A stretch of 34,363 bases of DNA from a virus, in IMG/VR virus record IMGVR_UViG_3300037119_003331, positions 1 through 34,363 of that record. One strand, written 5' to 3'. Both the position numbers and the translations under genes were made by a program. Below, one piece after another: positions 5,192 through 12,345 of the stretch. The notes under the pieces are model-generated. The model worked only from the letters and a program-made list of their open reading frames with translations. It ran no database searches and had not been told where the DNA came from. How positions within the stretch are numbered: the first letter of the stretch is position 1; each line of letters begins with the position of its first letter.

Positions 5192-7455
5192 TTGAACAGC
5201 GGCGTCCCCTCCGCCCCCATCAGCCTGCCCTTACCTTTCGCGATCGCGCTGCGCTTTGACGGCTTCGTGGCTAGGTCCATGCGGCGCGCAATGTCGGCTT
5301 GATATTCGGCCTCCCGTTCGATCAGGATGGCCTTGAAGCCCTCACGCCATGCCGCCTCGCCAGTCGTGCCAGTGCCGGCAAACATATCAAGCACGGTGCC
5401 GCCCGGTGGCGTAATTAGCCGGCAGAGGTACTGCATGAGGTCTAGTGGCTTGACGGTCGGATGCTTGGAGCCGATGCGGTCCTCGGCGTCGGCCTTGGCG
5501 GTGTAGTGGAATCGTCTATCGAAGCCCTGCGCCCCAACTTCCTCGCTCGTCTCGATGATGTCGAATGTGACAGCTTCGACACAGCGGCTGGACATCAAGA
5601 GGTTGACCGTAATCGTCGTGATGCCAGTCGGATTTGGGATTGCCACACACGTTACAGGGCCTAGCTTTGCCAAGAGTTTTTCGGGTGGTAACTCGAACGC
5701 GAACCTTCTCTCGATATTCTGGATCGTTTCGGTAACGCTCGCGACGATCAGCTTTAATTGCTGATCCGAGACGTTCATATTTGGTGCCCGGTAGCTTTGC
5801 CTTTGCAGCGTTTGCCTGTCCGCCGACATGGCCACTGCATTGCTTAGAGCAGAAACGACGTGCTCGCTTTGGAGCGCGAAAGTCCTTGCCTCATCGTTCG
5901 CAGATTTTATCGAAGGGCATCTTTCATCCTCCCTTGGAAATGATGCAAAGAACCGGGCTGCGGAACCGCTGTCGCCATATTCGGTCGTGTCATTGTATTC
6001 GGCTCCGCCATTACGCCATTGTGTCCTATCCACCCGTGGCGACCGATTGCGCGGCACATCACTGCTGTTGCTCTCAGGGAACACCGCCAGCACTTCCTCG
6101 CTGCCGTCATGGATGAGGTTGGCAGGCCAGCGGCCAAGAGAAGAAGCACGCTCCGCAGTCTCCGCGCCCGTCGCGTTCATCCGATAGCCGTCATGGCTAT
6201 GTTTGGCCGGATTAAATCGTGTCGATTCCGGCGCACCCTCCACCCTGCATCCGCCTATGTTCAGCGCTCCGGTTCCATGCAGCAGCACGTTCGCCGCTAT
6301 CGTGCCGATCAGCGGCTTGCGAGCCAGCACGATGGGCTCAAGGTTTGGAGAGAAGTACTTGTCGTTGTCTCGCGTGAAGACGGGCGTGGTCTGCGACAGA
6401 AAGAAGCTCAAGGTTCTCAAGGCGATTGTCTGTTCGGTCGCCGTTTCGATGGTGTACGTTCTCGCCTCGTCCAATACGGCGTCCGATATGCGCCTCCATA
6501 ACGAGAATGTGCTCCAGTCGATATTTGTTTGGCGCAACAGCAACGCCGATATAACCGGATTTAAGCTGGTAGCATCCGCCGCCGTAATTGGGATTTCCGT
6601 TCCCGACGAAATGCTGCCGTTGCCACTCTCCCTTGCACTCTCGGGAGCAATAGATTCCATCGCCTTTTTTGATGTGCGCGCGTGCGATGTAGAACTCGCC
6701 GCCGCAATGACGGCACTTTCTGGATTCGCCAAGACGCTCGTTCTGGCATGATCGACTACAGTATTTGCCCCCGCCTTTTCGCACTTGAGCAGGAAAGATT
6801 GCAAAATCTCGTCCGCATCGGAGGCAGGCAAAGGACACTTTCGACATAATTCACTCCAAAGACGAGTTCCCAAGTCTTGGAAAAGAATAGCAAAAACCGC
6901 CTTTAGTGGCAAGGGCTTGGCACAGAATGCGATTGGTTCCCATGCGGGCTTAGCGCTAGTGCCCCAGCCTTGCCATTGGCTGGCTTCCTCACTCGGCCTG
7001 TCGGAGTCAAACGCCCGGTCGATCGCCTTGCTCACATCATGGGATTTCGGGAACCCGCTTCCATAAATCCAAGCGATCTGATCGCGGATTTCAAAGCCGG
7101 CGTCCTCGATCGCGCACGCCATGCGGTGATAAGTCCGCGTGCCGCCAAAGGCGACCAGATGCGCGCCGGGCTTCATCACGCGATAGACAGCCGCCCATGT
7201 TTCGGGATCGAAGGCGATGTCGCCGCCGTCCCATTGCTTGCCCATGAAGCCAGCGCTGGCGCGGGCATATGCGCCAGTCTTGCCAACCTTGACCGGCGCT
7301 GCACCCTCGGCACCAAACCGCTTCACGATGCTGGTGAGATGATACGGCGGATCGGTGACGCAGGCGTCGATCGAGTTCTCTGGCAGAGTTGCCAGCACGT
7401 CGAGGCAATCGCCGGGATGGAGCGTCACACGATCGTCGAGGAAGTTGGTCACCAT
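5188..7455 (-). CDS. Site-specific DNA methyltransferase (N6-adenine/N4-cytosine, beta type) with two in-frame insertions
   Basis: The protein transfers a methyl group from S-adenosylmethionine to an adenine or cytosine amino group, usually to protect phage DNA. The catalytic motif DPPY is at residues 35-38 and the AdoMet-binding motif FAGTG at about 692-696; this order fits the beta class (motif IV before I). KHPTVKP and a WIYGSGFPKSHD stretch are also typical. Two segments do not belong to the family: about 200 residues after EPI at 173-175 (the EPI recurs at 373-375) and 135 residues at 513-647. Without them the protein would be about 420 aa, normal for the family. Both coincide with HNH-type genes read in another frame (6338..6847 and 5516..5920), yet the methyltransferase frame has no stop. 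Whether the 755-residue product is active is unknown. Confidence 0.85.
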   Translation of the reverse strand: MVTNFLDDRVTLHPGDCLDVLATLPENSIDACVTDPPYHLTSIVKRFGAEGAAPVKVGKTGAYARASAGFMGKQWDGGDIAFDPETWAAVYRVMKPGAHLVAFGGTRTYHRMACAIEDAGFEIRDQIAWIYGSGFPKSHDVSKAIDRAFDSDRPSEEASQWQGWGTSAKPAWEPIAFCAKPLPLKAVFAILFQDLGTRLWSELCRKCPLPASDADEILQSFLLKCEKAGANTVVDHARTSVLANPESAVIAAASSTSHARTSKKAMESIAPESARESGNGSISSGTEIPITAADATSLNPVISALLLRQTNIDWSTFSLWRRISDAVLDEARTYTIETATEQTIALRTLSFFLSQTTPVFTRDNDKYFSPNLEPIVLARKPLIGTIAANVLLHGTGALNIGGCRVEGAPESTRFNPAKHSHDGYRMNATGAETAERASSLGRWPANLIHDGSEEVLAVFPESNSSDVPRNRSPRVDRTQWRNGGAEYNDTTEYGDSGSAARFFASFPREDERCPSIKSANDEARTFALQSEHVVSALSNAVAMSADRQTLQRQSYRAPNMNVSDQQLKLIVASVTETIQNIERRFAFELPPEKLLAKLGPVTCVAIPNPTGITTITVNLLMSSRCVEAVTFDIIETSEEVGAQGFDRRFHYTAKADAEDRIGSKHPTVKPLDLMQYLCRLITPPGGTVLDMFAGTGTTGEAAWREGFKAILIEREAEYQADIARRMDLATKPSKRSAIAKGKGRLMGAEGTPLFK
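5516..5920 (-). pseudogene. HNH-like zinc-binding endonuclease gene nested in methyltransferase, interrupted by TGA
   Basis: Reading from the ATG at 5920, which has a GGAGG site 7 nt upstream, gives 134 residues with one in-frame TGA at codon 10 (5893..5891). Around it the protein reads ICER-stop-GKDF, and later RRFCSKQC; comparison with the nested gene at 6338..6847 (C-x2-C-GRDF ... YCSRSC) shows that the TGA replaces a zinc-ligand Cys codon, one base change from TGC or TGT. The C-terminal part (PCNVCG, WHHDDYGQPLDV, PLCRSCHIRHHRDE) is a typical HHDDY-type zinc/HNH module. The gene fills the 405-nt insertion in the methyltransferase almost exactly. No other start codon follows in frame before the zinc module. 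It may be a recent pseudogene; readthrough or a sequencing error cannot be excluded. Confidence 0.75.
6338..6847 (-). CDS. HNH homing-type endonuclease nested in the methyltransferase gene
   Basis: A 169-residue protein read in a different frame of the same strand as the methyltransferase. Two N-terminal zinc knuckles are visible: C8-x2-C11 with C30-x3-C34, and C45-x2-C48 with C67-x3-C71. They are followed by an HNH nuclease core: EHILVMEAHIGRRI (His113), ENVHHRNGDRTDNRLENLEL (His132, His133, Asn135, Asn141, Asn145). This arrangement is that of phage HNH homing endonucleases, which cut a host gene so that repair copies the endonuclease gene into it. A GGAG site lies about 9 nt before the ATG, and the stop TGA lies inside the restored methyltransferase sequence (ctTGAgcc). 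No intron structure was recognised around it. Confidence 0.85.
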   Translation of the reverse strand: MSKVSFACLRCGRDFAIFPAQVRKGGGKYCSRSCQNERLGESRKCRHCGGEFYIARAHIKKGDGIYCSRECKGEWQRQHFVGNGNPNYGGGCYQLKSGYIGVAVAPNKYRLEHILVMEAHIGRRIGRGENVHHRNGDRTDNRLENLELLSVADHARLHARQRQVLLSKP

Positions 7456-7472
7456 CGTTCGATCATAACCAG

Positions 7473-7844
7473 CTATGTCCGGTAGACTAGCCGGTTGTGC
7501 GCCAGCATCACGGCCTCTCGCGTTTCCTTGACGTCCATCAGTTCGACCTCGGCCTCCTGCATGACGCGCATGTGCTTCTCGTTGGCCAAGGCAATTGTAA
7601 CGTCGCGCTCGCGGGCGCTATCCATGATCTGCTTGTGGATCGTGTCGATCTTCGCCTGCATCTGCTCAAGGCTCTTGGCGAAGCTGTCCCGGCTGCGCAC
7701 AGAAAGAGATCGCTTGTTCGCCACAGAGAGGTCTGGCGAATCCTGCGCCAACGCCTCGGCCACGGCTTTTTCGGCCCGATCTTCCTCGTCCTCGGTGATG
7801 GCGCGCATCTTGATGGGGTTCATGTGGATAATCCTCTCATTCAT
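7473..7844 (-). CDS. Hypothetical coiled-coil early protein, 123 aa
   Basis: The ATG at 7844 overlaps the upstream stop by 4 nt, so the longer frame to 7937 is not used. From about residue 15 onward the protein is highly charged and helical, with heptad-like patterns (FAKSLEQMQAKIDTIHKQIM and MRVMQEAEVELMDVKE), suggesting a coiled coil. It lies between the regulator genes and the methyltransferase in the same leftward operon. No known family. Confidence 0.65.
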   Translation of the reverse strand: MNERIIHMNPIKMRAITEDEEDRAEKAVAEALAQDSPDLSVANKRSLSVRSRDSFAKSLEQMQAKIDTIHKQIMDSARERDVTIALANEKHMRVMQEAEVELMDVKETREAVMLAHNRLVYRT

Positions 7845-8140
7845 GGTTCGAGCTTCTCTAGCCTGTACTTTTCGTTGCCTGAGACGATGATCCAACCCAA
7901 GAGCGGCAGTGTATCGTTCGCCCTTAGCAGCCGCCACTCGAACGCCGCAGCTAGCCTAGGCTCATTGCCGGCCGTGCCTGTCGCCTGCCGCAGATTCTCC
8001 CGGGTGACTTGGCTGGGGTGCCGCTTGATCAACTGCACGACCATCGAATGGCTGGGATGGCTGGGGTCGATCAGGGCGAGGATGTTCTTGGCGGATTCGA
8101 TGTAGCGCTGTGGCCCAGCGTAGAGCGCCGGGGAGATCAT
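7841..8140 (-). CDS. Hypothetical protein, possible winged-helix, 99 aa
   Basis: The ATG at 8140 lies inside the stop of the Cro-like gene (aaATGAtc), so the two are translationally coupled. The product has a helical first half (RYIESAKNILALIDPSHPS) and a second half with a helix followed by a strand pair (PLLGWIIVSGNEKYRL), compatible with a winged-helix fold, though no signature is conclusive. Its coupling to a regulator suggests a partner role in transcription or replication control; that is inference. Confidence 0.6.
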   Translation of the reverse strand: MISPALYAGPQRYIESAKNILALIDPSHPSHSMVVQLIKRHPSQVTRENLRQATGTAGNEPRLAAAFEWRLLRANDTLPLLGWIIVSGNEKYRLEKLEP

Positions 8141-8325
8141 TTGCGCGGATACAGGTCGGGGCGCAGCTTGTGCCGTGATATCCCGGTGGCCTTCTCGATC
8201 TGCAGCACCCGCTCGGCCGGCACCCTTCGCCAGCGATAAAAAGTTGGGTGACGAACGTTGAGGGCGCGGGCCAAGGCAGCGATCCCGCCAACCTTGGCCG
8301 CTGCTTCTGCAACAATCGGTATCAC
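8137..8325 (-). CDS. Cro/YdaS-like helix-turn-helix regulator
   Basis: A 62-residue protein whose GTG start at 8325 follows an AAGGAG site by 6 nt. The longer frame to an ATG at 8403 cannot be used because that ATG lies in the -10 box of promoter copy 4. Residues 11-38 (KVGGIAALARALNVRHPTFY, then RWRRV) form a helix-turn-helix, followed by VPAERVLQIEKATGISRHKLRPD, the arrangement of Cro and YdaS-type proteins in which the second block packs against the HTH. It is first in its operon, directly behind a copy of the shared operator, and is the best candidate to bind that operator and regulate its own promoter. Confidence 0.8.
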   Translation of the reverse strand: MIPIVAEAAAKVGGIAALARALNVRHPTFYRWRRVPAERVLQIEKATGISRHKLRPDLYPRK

Positions 8326-8400
8326 GCAGTTCTCCTTGCCGCGCCGCGCCGGGCAGTGCCAAGCCCAGCCCCGCAACGCATTGCCTAGTGCGAAGCTCTC

Positions 8401-8429
8401 CATGTAATCTTTAGCTACGGATTGGTCAA
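8401..8429 (-). promoter_or_regulatory. Early promoter copy 4 with embedded operator
   Basis: Read on the minus strand: TTGACC (8429..8424), a 17-nt spacer and TACATG (8406..8401). CGTAGCTAAAGATTACA covers spacer and -10. The transcript would have a leader of about 70 nt before the GTG of the Cro-like gene at 8325. Confidence 0.7.
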
Positions 8430-8435
8430 GGCCCC

Positions 8436-8618
8436 TTAACGCAGCGGACGCACGACACCCTGCGGCGTGGCCAGCTTAAGAGGATTCACTGGTTTCACCG
8501 GCTTCATGGCCTGCAGGCTGGCGGCGGCGGTTGGCGAGGGATTGGCGCGCAGCCCGGACACCGGGGTCATCACCCCAGCCTTCGGCAGCTTCGGCATCGC
8601 AAGCGGATCAACTGGCAT
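8436..8618 (-). CDS. Hypothetical small Pro/Ala/Lys-rich protein, 60 aa
   Basis: Low-complexity basic protein (repeated VKPVNPLKL and ANPSPTAAASLQ type stretches). It is the last of four very small genes transcribed leftward from about 9170, and overlaps the upstream gene by 11 nt. The ANPSP-x-AAA segment recurs in the gene at 8789..8995 (ANPSPAAAAQLA). No function known; probably disordered. Confidence 0.55.
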   Translation of the reverse strand: MPVDPLAMPKLPKAGVMTPVSGLRANPSPTAAASLQAMKPVKPVNPLKLATPQGVVRPLR

Positions 8619-8784
8619 TTCTCACCCCCTTCTTCACGTTCGATGGTGGCACAGTCGTCGGCTTGGCGGTGACGGTAACCGTCGCAGGATCAATCCCGGC
8701 CGCCCGCAACGCATTAAACAGTAGCACCGTCCTGTGCGGCGTCAGAATCTGTTCCTCAACTGTCGGCTTGGGCTTATTGACCAT
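8608..8784 (-). CDS. Hypothetical small protein, 58 aa
   Basis: Reading from the ATG at 8784 gives 58 residues beginning MVNKPKPTVEEQILTPHR and ending with KKGVRNAS. The start context (ATGCG then ATGGT) matches that of the next gene upstream, 8789..8995. No family recognised. It is supported by tight spacing in a row of four similar-sized genes. Confidence 0.5.
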   Translation of the reverse strand: MVNKPKPTVEEQILTPHRTVLLFNALRAAGIDPATVTVTAKPTTVPPSNVKKGVRNAS

Positions 8785-8788
8785 CGCA

Positions 8789-8995
8789 TCACCCCTTCAG
8801 TTTCAAAGTGCCCCACTTCTCGGCGGGCGTCGGGCGTTTCACATCATCTGTGAAGGCGGCGTCCGTAACGGCAGACGTCGCCAGTTGCGCGGCGGCGGCA
8901 GGCGAAGGATTGGCCTTCTTCTTGTTCCGCTCAAGAATCTGCCTGATCCTTGGCGTGTTCAGGAAACTGGAGCCCGGTGGAATCTTGATGACCAT
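8789..8995 (-). CDS. Hypothetical small basic protein, 68 aa
   Basis: Product begins MVIKIPPGSSFLNTPRIRQI and has a Lys-rich middle (ERNKKKANPSPAAAAQLA). It sits 5 nt after the stop of the DUF6496-like gene. The ANPSP segment is shared with 8436..8618, hinting at duplication of a linker. Function unknown. Confidence 0.55.
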   Translation of the reverse strand: MVIKIPPGSSFLNTPRIRQILERNKKKANPSPAAAAQLATSAVTDAAFTDDVKRPTPAEKWGTLKLKG

Positions 8996-8999
8996 CGCA

Positions 9000-9170
9000 T
9001 CACCCCTTCATGGCTTTGCCAAAACCCTTGTGCTGCGGGATTTTAGCGCCTGCCTTCCGCGCCGTGTCAAGCGATGCCGCGACTGCTTGGCGCTGCGGAT
9101 AGCCGGCCTTGGTCATCTCGGAAATATTCTTGCTGATCGTCTTCTTCGATTTTCCCTTGGTCAGCGGCAT
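9000..9170 (-). CDS. Small Lys-rich phage protein (DUF6496-like)
   Basis: A 56-residue protein from the ATG at 9170: MPLTKGKSKKTISKNISEM, then TKAGYPQRQAVAASLDTARK. The first block plus the P-Q-x-Q-A-V-A-x-x-L-x-x-A-R-K pattern is typical of a widespread short phage and bacterial protein family that I recall as DUF6496. No function is established. It starts the leftward group of four small genes and lies back to back with the rightward HNH gene. Confidence 0.7.
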   Translation of the reverse strand: MPLTKGKSKKTISKNISEMTKAGYPQRQAVAASLDTARKAGAKIPQHKGFGKAMKG

Positions 9171-9726
9171 TACGACCTCCTATGATGCGCGGCAGGACCG
9201 GCGTTATCAGCACCGGCCCAAAATCCCCAATATCACTGGTAGCCTGCTCAATAAACTCTTCTCGCGAACCGTCCCTGACGGAGACTGCCTCATCTGGCAG
9301 GGGGCGAGGCTGAAAAAGGATATTGCCAATAGCTACGGCGTCATAGGCAAGCCGGGACAATGGCCAAAGATATGCCTCGTCCATCGATACATCTACGAAC
9401 AAATGTATGGGCTAGAACCGGACCAGATCGTCATGCATACATGCGACAGGAAGGCCTGCATCAACCCGGCACATCTATTTGCCGGCACGTCGAGCCAAAA
9501 CAATCGCGACGCATATCGACGAGGGCTTAAGAAACCATCGGATCAGACCCCGAAACTACACACTGGATTGAGCCGAGCCGCAAAATTAAAGCCGGCCGAC
9601 GTTCGAATAATTCGTAAGCTTTTGAGAGACGGTGTTTTAGGCATCGAGATAGCCAAACAATTTGGTGTTTGCGATGCGACTATTAGCTCTATAAAATTAG
9701 GTGTTCACTGGAGTCATGTTCAGTGA
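9109..9726 (+). CDS. HNH endonuclease with C-terminal helix-turn-helix (start uncertain)
   Basis: The core from about residue 40 reads LLNKLFSRTVPDGDCLIWQG, then VHRYIYEQMYG, then IVMHTCDRKACINPAHLFAG; this is the HNH pattern of phage free-standing endonucleases (His-x-Cys-Asp, Cys-x-Asn-Pro-x-His-Leu). After residue 150, LKPADVRIIRKLLRDGVLGI followed by EIAKQFGVCDATIS forms a helix-turn-helix, common in homing endonucleases for target binding. The first 35-40 residues are unconvincing: they overlap the opposite small gene and contain an unusual hydrophobic run, so translation probably starts nearer 9180, but no good start codon is visible there. The gene is more AT-rich than its neighbours, suggesting import. 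It overlaps the next gene by 1 nt (TGATG). Confidence 0.8.
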   Translation: MVISEIFLLIVFFDFPLVSGITTSYDARQDRRYQHRPKIPNITGSLLNKLFSRTVPDGDCLIWQGARLKKDIANSYGVIGKPGQWPKICLVHRYIYEQMYGLEPDQIVMHTCDRKACINPAHLFAGTSSQNNRDAYRRGLKKPSDQTPKLHTGLSRAAKLKPADVRIIRKLLRDGVLGIEIAKQFGVCDATISSIKLGVHWSHVQ

Positions 9727-10175
9727 TGGAGGATCGACAGCTTAATCTCTTTCTCACCAAGCGACAAAAAGGGAAACTTCCTCCGGGGCCATCTGAATTT
9801 CAGATTCACGTTGCTATAGCAGACTATCTCCGTATTGGGATCGCTCCGGGTTGGTTGTTCCTACACCCAAGCAACGGAGGAGAGCGGCCAGCCTTCATCA
9901 ACAAGCACGGTCGCCGCATTTCCCCCGAAGGCGGCAAGCTCCAGAGGATGGGCCAGCGCAAGGGCGCATCCGATCTCCTCCTTGCTGGTCCCCCACACGG
10001 AACGCTGCACGCATTGGAAATCAAGAAGCGCGGCGAACACCTCACTGACGAGCAGGAGCAATTCCTGAAAGAGGTGCTGGCGGCTGGCGGCAAGGCCGAT
10101 TGGGCCGACTCGGTTGACGCAGCGTTAGCCATCCTCAAGATGTGGGGCTGTTTGCGCCAAGGCATCCATATCTAG
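9726..10175 (+). CDS. VRR-NUC domain nuclease
   Basis: A 149-residue PD-(D/E)XK-type nuclease. The family signature is visible: GGKLQRMGQRKGASDLLL (about residues 76-93; Gly-x-x-Asp), then LHALEIKKRGEHLTDEQEQF (Glu-x-Lys) and an end with AGGKADWADSVDAALAIL. VRR-NUC proteins in phages cut branched or structured DNA and are usually placed beside replication genes, as here. The ATG at 9726 is used; it overlaps the HNH stop by 1 nt. The first part of the gene is AT-rich like the HNH gene before it. Confidence 0.85.
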   Translation: MEDRQLNLFLTKRQKGKLPPGPSEFQIHVAIADYLRIGIAPGWLFLHPSNGGERPAFINKHGRRISPEGGKLQRMGQRKGASDLLLAGPPHGTLHALEIKKRGEHLTDEQEQFLKEVLAAGGKADWADSVDAALAILKMWGCLRQGIHI

Positions 10176-10213
10176 TGTCTGGATTCTCGGGTTAGTCGGC
10201 GTAAGAATACGAC

Positions 10214-10239
10214 GGGCCGGTGCTGCGACACACCGGCCC
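10214..10239 (+). other. Strong stem-loop between VRR-NUC and prim-pol genes
   Basis: GGGCCGGTG (10214..10222) and CACCGGCCC (10231..10239) form a perfect 9-bp stem with an 8-nt loop in the 160-nt gap between genes. It is followed by CCTAACCC rather than a T-run, so it is not a standard intrinsic terminator; it may be an RNA stability element, or a weak or Rho-assisted terminator. Nothing else is clear in the gap. Confidence 0.55.
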
Positions 10240-10335
10240 CCTAACCCATCCATCGAGCATGTACGAGATGCCAGCGATGTCCCCCAATATTAGCGTATTT
10301 CATTTGGCTTACAATGGCCCGGGCCTCGGTGCGAC

Positions 10336-12345
10336 ATGATCGACGCGCCAATGCTCGATTATGCCATCGATTATGCCCGCGACCACGGGTGGCCAGTATT
10401 CCCCTGCGATCCGGCAACCAAGCGCCCGCTGACCAAGAATGGCTTCAAGGACGCCACCACCGATCCGGAACAGATCAGCGCTTGGTGGCACCGATATCCC
10501 AAGGCGATGATCGGCCTGCCAACCGGCAAAATCACCGGGATTGTCGTGCTGGATGTCGATGTCGATCCCAGCAAGCCGATTGATGGGCGGAAAGCCCTAG
10601 TTGGTCTGGAAATGCCGCAGACCATGATGGTGCAAACACCACGGGGCGGCTTTCACTATTACTTCCAATGGCCTGATGGCGTCGAAATCCGCAACAGCGC
10701 CAGTGATCTCGGGCTCGGCCTCGATGTCCGTGGCGAGGGCGGATATGTCATCGCCGCGCCATCCATCAATAAGGCCGGAAAAGCCTACCTCCTGTCCAAC
10801 GGCAGCGAGATTCTGCCATCACCGGCATGGTTCGTGGAGAAGATCAGGGTCAGGAAGCGCCCAGCGTCTCAGCCCTTCGCGCCACGGCCAATCAACGACC
10901 CCGACCATCAAAAGTGGGGCGATGTGGCGTTGAGTGAAATATGCGCCGAGATCGCATCATCTTCGGAGGGGGAGCGGCACAAGGTGCTGGTCCGGTTGTC
11001 CACGAAAATGCTGGGCAAGGTGATGGGTGGCTACTCTAGCATCAGCGTCGTGCGCAATCGGCTTTGGCAGGCTGCGTCATTCGCCGGGTTAGATGACAAG
11101 GAAATCAGTAAGGTACTCGATTGGGGCGAGGACAACGCGGAGCCGCATGGTCCAGCCGAACGGAGGAATGGAGACTGGAAGGCGAAGCCATACCGGATTG
11201 ACGGCGATCCCGGGCATCAGGGTGAGCAGAGCGAACCGTCAGAGCCGAAGAAGATCGAGCCGTTCACCACGGTCAGGGCGTCAATCTGGCACGAACTGCC
11301 AATTCCGCAGCAACACTTTCTCGACCATCGCAAGCTCATTCCGATGGCCAACACCACGATCCTCACCGGAGCCAGCGGCATCGGCAAGACCTATCTGGCG
11401 CTGCAGGCCGCTATCGCATCGGCCGCTGGATCAATGTGGCTCGGCGCACCCATCAGGCAGGGTCCGGTGATCTTCTACTCTGCCGAAGAAAATATGGATG
11501 TGCTGCATTCCCGGGTGGCGCGCATTTGCCTAGCTGAAGGCATCCACCTCGACAGGTTGGATGATCTGCACTTCGTGGACCTCACCGAGATCGTCAACGC
11601 ATCGCTGATCAAAGGCGACAACCGCACCGGATCGACAGTCGTCACGGAACTCTACAACAAGCTCGACCTGACAATGGATGCCATCAAGCCGGTGTCGGTG
11701 TGGCTGGACAATAGGGGCCTGATCGTCACCGGCAACGAAAACGACCGCAACATCGCAGCCGGTGCAATGCGAGCCTGCCAATTGCTCGGTGCCAAGCATG
11801 ATTGTGCCATCGCCATGCTGTCCCACCCCTCGAACGCAGGAGCAGATTCTGGCACCGGAGCATCTGGCTCGACAGCTTGGTTCGCGGGGGGGCGATCCGT
11901 GCTCAATCTCACCCGGCCAGAAGACGCCAGTGATCGATCCATAAGGACACTTGATAACAACAAGACCAACTATTCGGAGGACGGCACCCTGCTGAACCTG
12001 CGCTGGGAGATGGATCGCTTCACTTGCACGGACCCATTGCCACGCGCTGGCGATGACATCGGCATCCGAGACAAGGCAGAGCGGGTGTTTATGAAGCTGC
12101 TGATCTGGCACAACGAGCATGGCATCGAGGTGTCACCATCGGCTAAGTCCGGTGGCGTATTTGCGCCAAAAATGTTTGCCGCTCACCCCCAGTGCGAGCG
12201 GATCACACCGGGTCGTTTTAGGGCTGCAATGTTGGGCCTGATCGACACCAAAAAGATCGAAATCAAGTCACGCGGAAGGAAGGATTCACCCATCAAATAT
12301 CTTGTTGTATGTGCAGAAAAGAACCCCATTGAAATCATTACATAA
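10336..12345 (+). CDS. Prim-pol primase fused to RepA/RecA-like helicase
   Basis: A 669-residue replication protein. The N-terminal domain (residues about 1-190) is a bifunctional primase-polymerase: WPVFPCDPATKRPLTKNGF, GIVVLDVDVD (catalytic acidic pair, about 70-79), TPRGGFHYYF, and a LDVRGEGGYVIAAPS motif. The C-terminal part (about 320-560) is a RepA/AAA_25-type ATPase: Walker A GASGIGKTY near 344-352, a Glu-containing strand GPVIFYSAEEN, Walker B-like VSVWLDNRG, and SHPSNAGADSGTGASGSTAW as arginine-finger/sensor region. It would synthesise primers and unwind DNA at the phage fork. The stop lies inside the first copy of a repeat that continues into the candidate origin immediately downstream. 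Confidence 0.88.
   Translation: MIDAPMLDYAIDYARDHGWPVFPCDPATKRPLTKNGFKDATTDPEQISAWWHRYPKAMIGLPTGKITGIVVLDVDVDPSKPIDGRKALVGLEMPQTMMVQTPRGGFHYYFQWPDGVEIRNSASDLGLGLDVRGEGGYVIAAPSINKAGKAYLLSNGSEILPSPAWFVEKIRVRKRPASQPFAPRPINDPDHQKWGDVALSEICAEIASSSEGERHKVLVRLSTKMLGKVMGGYSSISVVRNRLWQAASFAGLDDKEISKVLDWGEDNAEPHGPAERRNGDWKAKPYRIDGDPGHQGEQSEPSEPKKIEPFTTVRASIWHELPIPQQHFLDHRKLIPMANTTILTGASGIGKTYLALQAAIASAAGSMWLGAPIRQGPVIFYSAEENMDVLHSRVARICLAEGIHLDRLDDLHFVDLTEIVNASLIKGDNRTGSTVVTELYNKLDLTMDAIKPVSVWLDNRGLIVTGNENDRNIAAGAMRACQLLGAKHDCAIAMLSHPSNAGADSGTGASGSTAWFAGGRSVLNLTRPEDASDRSIRTLDNNKTNYSEDGTLLNLRWEMDRFTCTDPLPRAGDDIGIRDKAERVFMKLLIWHNEHGIEVSPSAKSGGVFAPKMFAAHPQCERITPGRFRAAMLGLIDTKKIEIKSRGRKDSPIKYLVVCAEKNPIEIIT

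Noticed and set aside
5515-5919. Group I intron in the methyltransferase at the second insertion
   Set aside because: The HNH-type gene fills the insertion almost completely (405 of 405 nt), leaving no room for an intron core.
5516-5920. Selenocysteine or reassigned TGA at codon 10 of the nested HNH gene
   Set aside because: No SECIS-like element was recognised, and genes elsewhere in the window use TGA as an ordinary stop (for example in all ATGA overlaps).
10285-10335. Promoter with TACAAT (10310..10315) before the prim-pol gene
   Set aside because: The -10 box is good but there is no acceptable -35 at 16-18 nt, so support is too weak.
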